From: an uncultured Clostridia bacterium
GTDB lineage: Bacteria > Bacillota > Clostridia > Christensenellales > Aristaeellaceae
Assembly: GCA_934670175.1 (NCBI GenBank)
Contig: CAKUOX010000051.1
Location: forward strand, 1-16,430
Reading direction: 5' to 3'
DNA: 16,430 bases
Part shown: piece after piece, positions 1 to 7,333 of the stretch
Numbering within the stretch: the stretch's first letter is position 1
How the letters are laid out: each line of letters starts with the position of its first letter
Program-made: the position numbers and the translations under genes
The notes under the pieces: generated by a model
Database searches by the model: none
Told to the model about the DNA's origin: nothing
What the model saw: the letters and a program-made list of their open reading frames with translations, nothing else

Positions 1-913
1 CCTCGCCGTAGGGGAACTCGCAGGACAGCTTGCGCATTTCAAAGGAATCGCTGCGGCCGCCGTTGGGCAGATAGTACACGTCGCCGCCGAAGCAATCAGG
101 ATTGCACAGTTTGAGCATGCCCTTTGTGCCGTAGACCAGGAAATACGCCTGATCCTTCAGCACGCTGTCGCCGTTGAGCGAGAAGCAGCCGGAAATACCG
201 CCCTTCGTTTCGAGTATGGCGCTGACGTAGCTCTCGTTATCATATTCGAATTCCTTGCCAAAATCCGGCGATTCCTTGATCGGATTTACGCGCACCGGCT
301 TGCGGTTGCCCACCATGGCGCTCACGCGTGCCATCGGCCCCAGCAGCGAAACCAGCGCGGTCAGGTAGTACACGCCATAGTCGTAGCAGATGCCGCCGCC
401 CGGCATGCGTAAAAAGCCGACGCGCGCCGCCAGATTGTCCAGATCGCGGTTGGCGGAGGTGACAAAACCGGTGGGCTCGCCGATCAGGCCATCGTCGATC
501 GCCTTGCGCGCGGTCTGCAGCGCCGCGCCCAGGAAGGTGTCCGGCGCGGAGCCGAGGTAGAGCTGCCGTTCGTTTGCCAGCTGTACCAATTCGTCTGCCT
601 GCCGCTTTTCGAGCGTGATCATTTTTTCGGTATATACATGCTTGCCAGCCTCGAGCGAACGCCTGATCAATTCGTAGTGCGTAGGCGCGGGCGTGAGGAT
701 TACCGTCATATCGATATCGGGCATTTCCAGCATGTCTTCAAACGTGGTCGCGATCAGCCCATACTGCTTCGCCTTGCGCTGCGCGCTTTCAAAATGCTTT
801 GCGCAGCAGGCGACGACCTCCAGATTCGAAAAACGATTCATCATATTGCTGATATAGATGTCGCTGATCTCACCGCAGCCGACTACGCCGATCCGCATCG
901 TATTTTTCGCCAT
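1..913 (-). CDS. Gfo/Idh/MocA-family NAD(P)-dependent oxidoreductase (partial, C-terminus beyond window)
   Basis: This gene starts at ATG 911-913 behind a strong ribosome binding site (GGGAGGAG, 6 bases upstream) and runs off the left edge after 304 codons. The protein opens with a Rossmann dinucleotide-binding fold: IGVVGCGEIS at residues 8-17 fits the G-x-G-x-x-G-like family motif. Residues 66-94 (PDIDMTVILTPAPTHYELI onward) match the family's cofactor-domain end. The usual E-K-P motif reads E96-K97-M98, keeping the lysine but not the proline. The later family motif around the substrate-site His reads DYGVYYLTALV, with Tyr where many members have His; as I recall, a tyrosine version occurs in some clostridial members. 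Such enzymes oxidise or reduce sugars, inositols or related polyols in the cytoplasm; the substrate cannot be told from sequence. It has its own promoter and is separated from the atp operon by a hairpin, so it is probably a separate unit. Confidence 0.88.
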   Translation of the reverse strand, partial: MAKNTMRIGVVGCGEISDIYISNMMNRFSNLEVVACCAKHFESAQRKAKQYGLIATTFEDMLEMPDIDMTVILTPAPTHYELIRRSLEAGKHVYTEKMITLEKRQADELVQLANERQLYLGSAPDTFLGAALQTARKAIDDGLIGEPTGFVTSANRDLDNLAARVGFLRMPGGGICYDYGVYYLTALVSLLGPMARVSAMVGNRKPVRVNPIKESPDFGKEFEYDNESYVSAILETKGGISGCFSLNGDSVLKDQAYFLVYGTKGMLKLCNPDCFGGDVYYLPNGGRSDSFEMRKLSCEFPYGE

Positions 914-980
914 AATTCTCCTCCCGTATATAGTGTGGTTTTTCATATCGAACCGTGCGCCGAATTCAGCGCGTTAATTT

Positions 981-1014
981 ATGATAGCATGTATAACATT
1001 AGCGGTCAACCGCT
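981..1014 (-). promoter_or_regulatory. Sigma-A-type promoter for the Gfo/Idh/MocA gene, with a dyad over the -35
   Basis: On the minus strand TTGACC (1004-1009) and TATCAT (981-986) are separated by exactly 17 bases, and the -10 is preceded by TGC, an extended -10. Both hexamers match consensus at 5 of 6 positions. The -35 lies inside the perfect dyad AGCGGT-CA-ACCGCT (1001-1014), a possible operator. The predicted transcript start is about 60 bases before the gene's ATG. Confidence 0.75.
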
Positions 1015-1052
1015 TTTGGACAAAAAGAATTACCAGCGCGCTCCGCTGGAGC

Positions 1053-1088
1053 CCGCCGACACGCAAAATCCGGTTTTGACAATTCTTG
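1053..1088. repeat. Copy A of an intergenic direct repeat flanking the atp operon
   Basis: Plus-strand CCGCCGAC-x-CGCAAA-x-TCCGGTTTTG-xx-AATTCT-x-G is shared with copy B at 8025-8061 (31 identical positions of about 36, one single-base gap). Both copies lie in the same orientation, each just downstream of a minus-strand hairpin terminator and upstream of a minus-strand promoter. The core has a small dyad (CAAAA/TTTTG). Function unknown. Confidence 0.6.
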
Positions 1089-1098
1089 TAGACAGTAA

Positions 1099-1133
1099 GA
1101 AGGCCGTCCCCTTATGCTTCAGAGGCGGCCTTC
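1099..1133 (-). terminator. Hairpin terminator of the ATP synthase operon
   Basis: The 8-bp inverted repeat GAAGGCCG / CGGCCTTC (1099-1106 with 1126-1133) starts about 10 bases after the atpC stop codon. On the minus strand it is followed only by a weakly T-rich tail (CTTACTG), so termination from atp may be leaky. On the plus strand the following bases (CCTTCTTATTC) are more T-rich, but no plus-strand gene ends here. Confidence 0.6.
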
Positions 1134-1143
1134 CCTTCTTATT

Positions 1144-1404
1144 CTATTTCAACCATTCGAAAGCGTTCGCCAGAATGCGCACGCGGTTCCGGCTTACATG
1201 CATCAGGCCGCCGTCGATGCGCGCGCGGCGCACCTTGCCATCGCAGGTGATGTGACCCTCACCCACTGCGAGCGCAGCGGCGTAGTCGATATGGCGCGGC
1301 AGGATGGCGACCTCGCCTTCCGTCGTGCGCACGAGCACGCGGTCGGCATCGCCGTCAAACACCATTTCATCGGGCGTTACAATGGTGAGCTGCAGTTTAT
1401 CCAT
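1144..1404 (-). CDS. atpC: ATP synthase F1 epsilon subunit, short form lacking the C-terminal helical domain
   Basis: The last gene of the operon encodes the epsilon subunit, part of the F1 central stalk bound to gamma and the c ring. I choose ATG 1402-1404 (86 residues) because AAGGGTG lies 7 bases upstream; an in-frame GTG at 1408-1410, overlapping the atpD stop, would add two residues. The N-terminal beta-sandwich is present (LQLTIVTPDEMVFDGDADRV; later EGEVAILPRHIDYAAAL and the G-x-L-x-V-x-x-N-x-V-x-I-L-A strand). The protein ends there with TAG and a hairpin follows about 10 bases later, so the usual 40-50-residue C-terminal helical hairpin is missing rather than frameshifted away. Epsilon subunits of about 130-140 residues are usual; short ones are known in some anaerobes. 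Inhibition of ATP hydrolysis by extension of the C-terminal helices is therefore not expected. Confidence 0.95.
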   Translation of the reverse strand: MDKLQLTIVTPDEMVFDGDADRVLVRTTEGEVAILPRHIDYAAALAVGEGHITCDGKVRRARIDGGLMHVSRNRVRILANAFEWLK

Positions 1405-1406
1405 GC

Positions 1407-2804
1407 TCACTCACCCTTTTCGGCCTTCTGCACAACCTCGTCGATCGTACCGGCGAACAGGAAAGCACTCTCGGGCAGATCGTCGTGCTTGCCCTCGATG
1501 ATCTCCTTAAAGCCGCGCACGGTCTCCTTCAGCGGCACATAGCGTCCCTGCATGCCCGTGTACTGCTCGGCCACGGTAAAGGGCTGGCTCAGGAAACGCT
1601 GCACCTTTCTGGCGCGCGCCACGATCTTTCTATCCTCCTCGGAAAGCTCGTCCATGCCCATGATGGCGATGATGTCCTGCAATTCGCGATAGCGCTGCAA
1701 TATGGACTGTACGCCGCGTGCCACGTCGTAATGCTCCTGCCCGACCACCTCGGGGGTCAGAATGCGGCTGGTGGAATCCAGCGGATCCACGGCGGGATAG
1801 ATGCCCTGCGCGGAGATGCTTCTGGAAAGCACGGTGGTGGCATCCAGATGTGCAAACGTCGTGGCCGGCGCGGGGTCGGTCAGGTCGTCCGCAGGCACAT
1901 AGACCGCCTGAACGGACGTGATCGAACCGCTGTGCGTGGAGGTGATGCGTTCCTGAAGCGCGCCCATTTCCGTGGCCAGCGTCGGCTGATAGCCCACGGC
2001 GCTGGGCATGCGTCCCAGCAGCGCGGAAACCTCGGCGCCTGCCTGTGTAAATCTGAAGATATTGTCAATGAACAGCAGCACGTCCTGCTTGCCCGCATCG
2101 CGGAAATATTCCGCCATCGTAAGTCCAGACAGCGCCACGCGCATACGCGCTCCCGGCGGCTCGTTCATCTGACCGTAGACCAGCGCCGTCTTGCCCAGCA
2201 CGCCGCTTTCCTTCATTTCATAATAGAAATCGTTGCCCTCGCGTGAACGTTCGCCCACGCCCGCAAATACGGAAAGGCCGCTGTGCTCGCGCGCGATATT
2301 GTTGATCAGCTCCATGATCAGTACGGTCTTGCCGACGCCCGCGCCGCCGAACAGGCCGATCTTGCCGCCCTTGGCGTAGGGCGCGATCAGGTCGACGACC
2401 TTGATGCCCGTTTCCAGTATCTCCGTCGCGCCCTGCTGCTCGTCGTAGGCGGGCGCAGGTCGATGGATTGGCCAGCGCTGCACGTTTTCAGGCGCAGGCT
2501 TGTTGTCAATGGGATCGCCCAGCAGGTTGAACATTCTGCCCAGCGTTTCCTCACCAACGGGTACCGAGATCGGCCCGCCCATATCCACCGCCGTCACGCC
2601 GCGGCGCAGACCGTCCGTAGAATTCATGGCGATACAGCGCACCACATTGTCGCCGATGTGCTGCGCGACCTCGGCGGTGATCTTCGTGCCGTCGTTATCG
2701 ATCTCGATCGCATTCAGCAGATCGGGAAGCCGGCCGCTTTCAAAGCGAATATCAAGCACCGGGCCGATGACCTGCACGACCCGACCGGTATTTTTCTCTG
2801 CCAT
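1407..2804 (-). CDS. atpD: ATP synthase F1 beta subunit, catalytic
   Basis: This is the catalytic subunit of the F1 hexamer, 465 residues, a full normal length. An N-terminal beta barrel (about 1-80) precedes the nucleotide-binding domain. The Walker A loop GGAGVGKT is at 153-160, the catalytic glutamate lies in GERSREGNDFYYEM at 184-197, LLFIDNIFRFTQAG (243-256) holds the Walker B aspartate, and the DELSEED loop that contacts gamma is at 385-391. The ATG at 2802-2804 has GAGGAG eight bases upstream, inside the last codons of atpG, with 2 bases between atpG stop and this start, so translation is probably coupled. No key residue is missing. Confidence 0.99.
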   Translation of the reverse strand: MAEKNTGRVVQVIGPVLDIRFESGRLPDLLNAIEIDNDGTKITAEVAQHIGDNVVRCIAMNSTDGLRRGVTAVDMGGPISVPVGEETLGRMFNLLGDPIDNKPAPENVQRWPIHRPAPAYDEQQGATEILETGIKVVDLIAPYAKGGKIGLFGGAGVGKTVLIMELINNIAREHSGLSVFAGVGERSREGNDFYYEMKESGVLGKTALVYGQMNEPPGARMRVALSGLTMAEYFRDAGKQDVLLFIDNIFRFTQAGAEVSALLGRMPSAVGYQPTLATEMGALQERITSTHSGSITSVQAVYVPADDLTDPAPATTFAHLDATTVLSRSISAQGIYPAVDPLDSTSRILTPEVVGQEHYDVARGVQSILQRYRELQDIIAIMGMDELSEEDRKIVARARKVQRFLSQPFTVAEQYTGMQGRYVPLKETVRGFKEIIEGKHDDLPESAFLFAGTIDEVVQKAEKGE

Positions 2805-2806
2805 AA

Positions 2807-3661
2807 TCAGTTCTCCTCATTCTCGCCCTCGGAGCCCGCGATGATTTCGGTGAGCTCCTGCGTGATCGAAGCCTGACGCGCCCGATTGTAGCGCAGGTTC
2901 AGCTGCTCGATCATTTCACCCGCGTTTTTAGTGGCCGCATCCATCGCTACGCGGCGCGCGGCGTGTTCGCTGGCCACGGAATCGCATACAGCGGCGTAGA
3001 TCATACCCGCCAGGTAATCCGGTATCGCGCGCCTGAGCAGTACCTCCGGCGCAGGTTCAAACAGCATCTGCCGCGCAGTGCGATCTTCATTTTCCGTCTC
3101 GCGCACCGGCAGCAGCCGAACTATGACCGCCTGCTGGGTAAGCACGGAGACAAAGTGCGTGTACGCCAGATCGATCTGATCTATCTCACCCGCGTCAAAG
3201 CGCGAGATGAGCTCCGCCGCCATATTCCGGCAGTCTTCAACGGTCACACCCTCGGCCTTTGCCGCACCGAAGGGCAGCAGCTCCAGATCGTTCGCATATG
3301 CGAAATGCTCCTCGGTTTTGCGTCCGATGGGCAGTACGCAGGCGTAATCGCCTTCGCGAATACGCTTGAAAACATTGGCGTTGTAGCCGCCCGCCAGTCC
3401 GCGGTCGCCCGCCACGGCGATCACGCAGCGCCGCTTCACCGCACGTCCGCCCAGATAGTCGCTCTTGCAGCCGGTGTTGTGCGCGGCAATATCCGCAATG
3501 GTATCCTGCGCGATTTCCAAATACGGCCGGCTGGATTCCATGCGTTCACGCGCCCGGCGCAGCTTTGAAGAAGCCACCAGCTGCATCGCCTTGGTGATCT
3601 GCATCGTGCTCTGCACGCTGCGGATACGCAGGCGAATATCCTTCATCGATGCTCCGGCCAT
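2807..3661 (-). CDS. atpG: ATP synthase F1 gamma subunit, central rotor shaft
   Basis: Gamma forms the coiled-coil shaft that turns inside the alpha-beta hexamer and rests on the c ring. The 284-residue protein has the typical N-terminal helix (DIRLRIRSVQSTMQITKAMQ, then LVASSKLRRA) and the typical C-terminal helix (AMDAATKNAGEMI, then LNLRYNRARQASITQELTEI). The tail ends in an acidic stretch, SEGENEEN. Start: ATG 3659-3661 has GGAGG eight bases upstream over the atpA stop; an internal ATG at residue 6 also has a GGAG in front, so the first five residues are uncertain. The gene sits 3 bases behind atpA. Confidence 0.98.
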   Translation of the reverse strand: MAGASMKDIRLRIRSVQSTMQITKAMQLVASSKLRRARERMESSRPYLEIAQDTIADIAAHNTGCKSDYLGGRAVKRRCVIAVAGDRGLAGGYNANVFKRIREGDYACVLPIGRKTEEHFAYANDLELLPFGAAKAEGVTVEDCRNMAAELISRFDAGEIDQIDLAYTHFVSVLTQQAVIVRLLPVRETENEDRTARQMLFEPAPEVLLRRAIPDYLAGMIYAAVCDSVASEHAARRVAMDAATKNAGEMIEQLNLRYNRARQASITQELTEIIAGSEGENEEN

Positions 3662-3664
3662 GGC

Positions 3665-5194
3665 TTACGCCTCCGCGGGCGCCTTGCCCCTGATGAAATC
3701 GGCGGTATAGTCCTCCAGCGCGCGCTGAAGCGCCGCTTCGGTGTCGCCGTCCATGTTGCCGGTAGTGACGATGGCCGAAAGCACATCCTTGTGCTGCGCG
3801 TCCATGCGGTGATAGAGTCCGGCTTCATACTCGGGAATATCCTCGACGGCAACGTCCTTCAGATAGCCGTGCGTCACGGCGTAGAGTATGCACACCTGCT
3901 TTTCCACCGGCACCGGCGCGTTATGGTTCTGCTTGAGCACGCCCACGATGCGTTCGCCCTGTTCCAGGCGTGCGCGGGTATCGGCGTCCAGATCGGAGCC
4001 GAACTGCGCGAACGACTGCAGTTCGCGGTACTGGCTGTAGAGCAGCTTCAGCGTGCCTGCAACCTTCTTCATGGCCTTGATCTGCGCATTTCCGCCGACG
4101 CGCGATACGGAAATGCCCGGGTTGACCGCCGGCATGATCCCCGAATGGAACAGCTCGCTTTCCAGAAAGATCTGGCCGTCGGTAATGGAAATGACGTTCG
4201 TGGGAATGTAGGCGGAAACGTCGCCCGCCTGCGTTTCAATGATCGGCAGCGCCGTGAGCGAACCGCCGCCGTATTCCGGCGCGATGCGCGCGGCGCGCTC
4301 CAGCAGGCGCGAATGCAGATAGAATACGTCGCCCGGATAGGCCTCGCGTCCCGGCGGGCGGCGGATCAGCAGCGACAGCGCGCGGTACGCCACCGCATGC
4401 TTGGACAGATCGTCGTACACGATCAGCACGTCGCGTCCCTGATGCATGAAGTACTCGCCCATCGCGCAGCCCGCATAGGGCGCGATGTACTGAAGCGGCG
4501 CATCCTCAGACGCCGTGGCAGATACGACGATGGTGTAATCCATCGCACCTGCGGCGTTGAACTGCTCGACCACCTGTGCGACGGTGGAGCGCTTCTGGCC
4601 GATCGCCACATAGATGCAGAGCACATCCTTGCCGCGCTGGTTGATGATGGTATCCGTGGCGATCGTCGTCTTACCGGTCTGCCGGTCGCCAATGATAAGC
4701 TCGCGCTGGCCGCGGCCGATCGGAATCATGCTGTCGATGGCCTTGATGCCCGTCTGCAGCGGCACGGATACGCTCTTGCGCTCGATGATGCCCGGCGCAG
4801 GCGTTTCAATGCGGCGATACTCCTGCGCCTCGATCGGCCCCTTGCCGTCGATCGGCTCGCCCAGCGCGTTTACCACGCGGCCGAGCAGCTTTTCGCCCAC
4901 CGGCACGGATACGACCTTGCCCGTGCGCGCCACGGGACTGCCTTCCTTTACGCCCTCTTCGTCGCCCAGCAGCACCACAGCCACCGAATTCTCTTCCAGA
5001 TTCAGCGCCATGCCGTATACGCCGTTTGAAAAGCGCACCAGCTCGTTGGCCATGCACTTGTCCAGGCCGGACACGCGGGCAATGCCGTCGCCCACCAGGA
5101 TCACGGTGCCGACGTCATCCTCAACGACCTTCTGCTCATACTGGCGGATCTGTCGCTTGATGATTTTTGATATTTCTTCAGGTCTCAGCTGCAT
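3665..5194 (-). CDS. atpA: ATP synthase F1 alpha subunit
   Basis: Alpha carries the non-catalytic nucleotide sites of F1 and the arginine that completes the catalytic sites of beta. The 509-residue protein is full length. The N-terminal helix (MQLRPEEISKIIKRQI) binds delta, GDGIARVSGLDKCMANELV (35-53) is the family's barrel signature, the Walker A loop GDRQTGKT is at 169-176, and PAVNPGISVSRVGG is the family signature holding the arginine finger. AAAGGTGG lies nine bases before the ATG at 5192-5194. The gap to atpH is 15 bases. Nothing is unusual in the protein. Confidence 0.99.
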   Translation of the reverse strand: MQLRPEEISKIIKRQIRQYEQKVVEDDVGTVILVGDGIARVSGLDKCMANELVRFSNGVYGMALNLEENSVAVVLLGDEEGVKEGSPVARTGKVVSVPVGEKLLGRVVNALGEPIDGKGPIEAQEYRRIETPAPGIIERKSVSVPLQTGIKAIDSMIPIGRGQRELIIGDRQTGKTTIATDTIINQRGKDVLCIYVAIGQKRSTVAQVVEQFNAAGAMDYTIVVSATASEDAPLQYIAPYAGCAMGEYFMHQGRDVLIVYDDLSKHAVAYRALSLLIRRPPGREAYPGDVFYLHSRLLERAARIAPEYGGGSLTALPIIETQAGDVSAYIPTNVISITDGQIFLESELFHSGIMPAVNPGISVSRVGGNAQIKAMKKVAGTLKLLYSQYRELQSFAQFGSDLDADTRARLEQGERIVGVLKQNHNAPVPVEKQVCILYAVTHGYLKDVAVEDIPEYEAGLYHRMDAQHKDVLSAIVTTGNMDGDTEAALQRALEDYTADFIRGKAPAEA

Positions 5195-5209
5195 GGATTC
5201 AGACCACCT

Positions 5210-5743
5210 TTATTCTTGTTCCGTCAGATTTCGCCGCAGCCGCTGCAGCCGCGTGCGAACGGTATTGTCGTATCTTCTGCCCAGAAGATCTACGCATACG
5301 CCGCCGATCAGCTCCGGCTCGACGCGCAGATGCAGCTCGACATTTTTGCCGGAAATCTCGGCAAGGCGCGCGCGAAGCGCGTCGATCTGCGCCTGCGTGA
5401 GCGGGGCCGCGCTGACGACCTGCGCCTCGGCGATGCCCATCATATCGTTGTAGCGCACGCGATACGCTGCAGCACACTCCGGAAAATAGTCCATTGCGCC
5501 GCGATCTATCAGCAGCTTCATGAAATTGAGCAGATAGGGATGCGCGTCTGCGAACGCTTCCTCGAGCAGCTGCTTGCGAACGGCGGGCTCGAGGCTGCGC
5601 GCGTTCAGCAGGCGCAGGTATTCCGCCTCCTGATCGAAAATGGCGACGACCTGCTTCAGCTCCGCCATGATCTGGTCAGACATTTGCTCTTCGCATGCCA
5701 GTTCGAACAGCGCGCCGCCGTATTCTGTGGCAAAGCGGGTCAT
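5210..5743 (-). CDS. atpH: ATP synthase delta subunit, peripheral stalk (OSCP homologue)
   Basis: Delta joins the top of F1 to the b-subunit stalk and stops the hexamer turning. The 177 residues are the usual length. Typical marks are Y-x-x-A-L-F-E-L-A near the N-terminus (YGGALFELACEE), HPYLLNFMKLLIDRGAMDYF in the middle, and the C-terminal ELIGGVCVDLLGRRYDNTVR, where most members have GGVxxxxGDxxxDxSVR. Its ATG overlaps the atpF stop (ATGA), so the two stalk subunits are translationally coupled. Confidence 0.97.
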   Translation of the reverse strand: MTRFATEYGGALFELACEEQMSDQIMAELKQVVAIFDQEAEYLRLLNARSLEPAVRKQLLEEAFADAHPYLLNFMKLLIDRGAMDYFPECAAAYRVRYNDMMGIAEAQVVSAAPLTQAQIDALRARLAEISGKNVELHLRVEPELIGGVCVDLLGRRYDNTVRTRLQRLRRNLTEQE

Positions 5744-6243
5744 TTGTCATCCCCCGCATTCCGAATAAAATCCTCCACCAGGCGCGACTGATCCTCCGCG
5801 TTGATCTCGCGGCCGACCATTTTGCCGGCGATCTCCACCGCCATATCCGAAATATCGTTCTTCAATTCGGAATAGGCTTTCAGACGCTCCTGCGCGATCT
5901 CATCCTCAGCCTTGCGCTTGATGCCCGCAGCCGCCTGGCGCGCATCGCCCACGATTTCATCGCCGCGGCGGTTGGCCTCCTCGACGGCCGAACGCACCAG
6001 CAGGTCGGCCTCGTCGCGCGCGGAGGACAGCCGCCGGGTGTATTCTTCCTTCATTCTGGCCGCAGAATCGCGATCCGCCTGCGCCCTGCCATAGGTATCG
6101 TCAATCTCCTGCTGCCGCTGGCTCAGGATGTTCTGAACCGGCTTGAACAGGAATTTCTTGAGCAGCAGCGTCAGTATCAGCAGATTGCAGATCTGAAAGA
6201 TCATCGTCCACGGCGTAATCGATACAAATTGCTGAACCTCCAC
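5740..6243 (-). CDS. atpF: ATP synthase Fo b subunit, peripheral stalk
   Basis: The b subunit anchors the stator in the membrane and reaches up to delta as a long helix. The 167-residue protein has one membrane segment at about 10-28 (TPWTMIFQICNLLILTLLLKK), followed by a hydrophilic, Ala/Glu/Arg-rich coiled-coil helix for the rest. The start codon is GTG (6241-6243), eight bases behind a perfect AGGAGG. The ATG between them is in another reading frame and leads nowhere, so GTG is well supported. The stop overlaps atpH by four bases. Confidence 0.97.
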   Translation of the reverse strand: MEVQQFVSITPWTMIFQICNLLILTLLLKKFLFKPVQNILSQRQQEIDDTYGRAQADRDSAARMKEEYTRRLSSARDEADLLVRSAVEEANRRGDEIVGDARQAAAGIKRKAEDEIAQERLKAYSELKNDISDMAVEIAGKMVGREINAEDQSRLVEDFIRNAGDDK

Positions 6244-6286
6244 AGTTCATTCCTCCTGCATTCGCTGTAAATCCGGTAAACGTGAA

Positions 6287-6544
6287 TTATGCGAACGGCT
6301 GAACGAACATCAGTATCAGCGCCACGATCAGGCCGTAAATACCAGTGGTCTCCGCAATGGCGCAGCCCAGCAGCATCGTGGACGTGACCTCGCCCTTGCA
6401 TTCCGGCTGGCGGCCAATGGCTTCCAGCGCCTTTGCCACGGCGTTGCCCTCGCCGATGCCGGGGCCGATGCCCGCTATCATCGCCAGACCTGCGCCGATC
6501 GCCGAACAACCCATAATGAAACCGTGATCCGTAATACCGTTCAT
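6287..6544 (-). CDS. atpE: ATP synthase Fo c subunit, with a two-carboxylate Na+-type ion site
   Basis: Copies of this 85-residue hairpin of two membrane helices form the ion-carrying rotor ring. Helix 1 (about 9-38) has GIGPGIGEGNAVAKALEAIG, the polar loop is RQPE (45-48), and helix 2 (about 53-82) has CAIAETTGIYGL. E65 is the ion-binding carboxylate. In established Na+-binding c subunits (Ilyobacter tartaricus) the site uses Q32, E65, S66, T67 and Y70; here the same positions are E32, E65, T66, T67 and Y70. Glu at both 32 and 65 is the two-carboxylate pattern described for the Fusobacterium nucleatum c ring. The sequence therefore suggests Na+ coupling, though H+ use is not excluded. The ATG has AGGAGG 7 bases upstream, and a 43-base gap separates it from atpF, in keeping with high c expression. 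Confidence 0.98.
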   Translation of the reverse strand: MNGITDHGFIMGCSAIGAGLAMIAGIGPGIGEGNAVAKALEAIGRQPECKGEVTSTMLLGCAIAETTGIYGLIVALILMFVQPFA

Positions 6545-6583
6545 GTTATTTCCTCCTGTCGGTAAAGTCGAAGAGTATTTATG

Positions 6584-7333
6584 TCATTCCTCGCATGCCA
6601 GACGAATATACATCATCGTCAGCATGCAGAAAATGAACGCCTGCAAAACGCTTGTGAACACGTCGAAGTAGAGCGAGAGCACCGCCGGTATGCCCACCTG
6701 GAATATCGGGATCTGGCTGAGCAGCTGCCCCGCCGCGCCCGGAATGAGCCCCAGCACCGCCGTAGACAGCGCGGACAGGCCGCTGTATATAAGCAGGGTG
6801 ACCACCGCGCCCGAGGCGATATTGCCAAAGTGCCTGAACGCCATGGAAATGGGCGTCGCCACCTCGCCGATGATGTTCAGCGGCGTCATGATGAATACCG
6901 GCTCGGTAAAGCCCTTCAGATAGCCGCCGATGTGCTGCGTCCTGATCTTATAATAGGTAATCAGTACAAACACCAGCAGCGCCCACGCCAGACAGGTGGA
7001 CAGATCCCCCGTCGGCGAATACATGCCCACCAGGCTTATCAGGCTCGAGAACATCGAGAGCGAAAACAGCGCGCCGATAAACGGCACATAGCGCATGAAT
7101 TTTGCGCCCATGTTTTCGTGTACCAGCTTGTTCACCATGCCCACCAGATATTCGGCGATGATCTGCCGCTTTGAGGTTGGCCTGATCTTCAGACCGCGCG
7201 TTAATACGATGCTCACGATCACCAGAAGCGCCATCACGATCCAGGTGTTGACCACCGTTTCCGTAATGGGGATGCCGCCAAGGATCGGAATCTTAAACAG
7301 CACCTTTGCACCCGTTACCTGTACGCCGTTCAT
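6584..7333 (-). CDS. atpB: ATP synthase Fo a subunit, ion channel stator
   Basis: The a subunit provides the half channels and the essential arginine facing the c ring. The 249-residue protein has five or six membrane segments (about 28-46, 84-105, 113-128, 145-165, 175-198, 212-245). The essential arginine is R167 in PISMAFRHFGN, where most bacteria have MRLFGN; the following H168 is a variant I recall in clostridial sequences. The conserved glutamine of the last helix is Q231 in FTSVLQAFIFCML. The ATG overlaps the atpI stop (ATGA) and has only a weak GGGAAGTG in front, so translation likely depends on coupling to atpI. Confidence 0.97.
   Translation of the reverse strand: MNGVQVTGAKVLFKIPILGGIPITETVVNTWIVMALLVIVSIVLTRGLKIRPTSKRQIIAEYLVGMVNKLVHENMGAKFMRYVPFIGALFSLSMFSSLISLVGMYSPTGDLSTCLAWALLVFVLITYYKIRTQHIGGYLKGFTEPVFIMTPLNIIGEVATPISMAFRHFGNIASGAVVTLLIYSGLSALSTAVLGLIPGAAGQLLSQIPIFQVGIPAVLSLYFDVFTSVLQAFIFCMLTMMYIRLACEE

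Noticed and set aside
1076..1104. TTGACA on the plus strand inside repeat copy A as a plus-strand promoter
   Set aside because: No acceptable -10 lies 16-18 bases downstream and no plus-strand gene follows.
638..1542. Overlapping plus-strand frames across the left gap and atpC/atpD
   Set aside because: They cover the repeat, the promoter region and antisense atp sequence, and show no protein-family features.
3791..5029. 412-codon open frame on the plus strand opposite atpA
   Set aside because: Antisense shadow of a highly conserved gene, with an Arg/His/Gln-rich, low-complexity translation.
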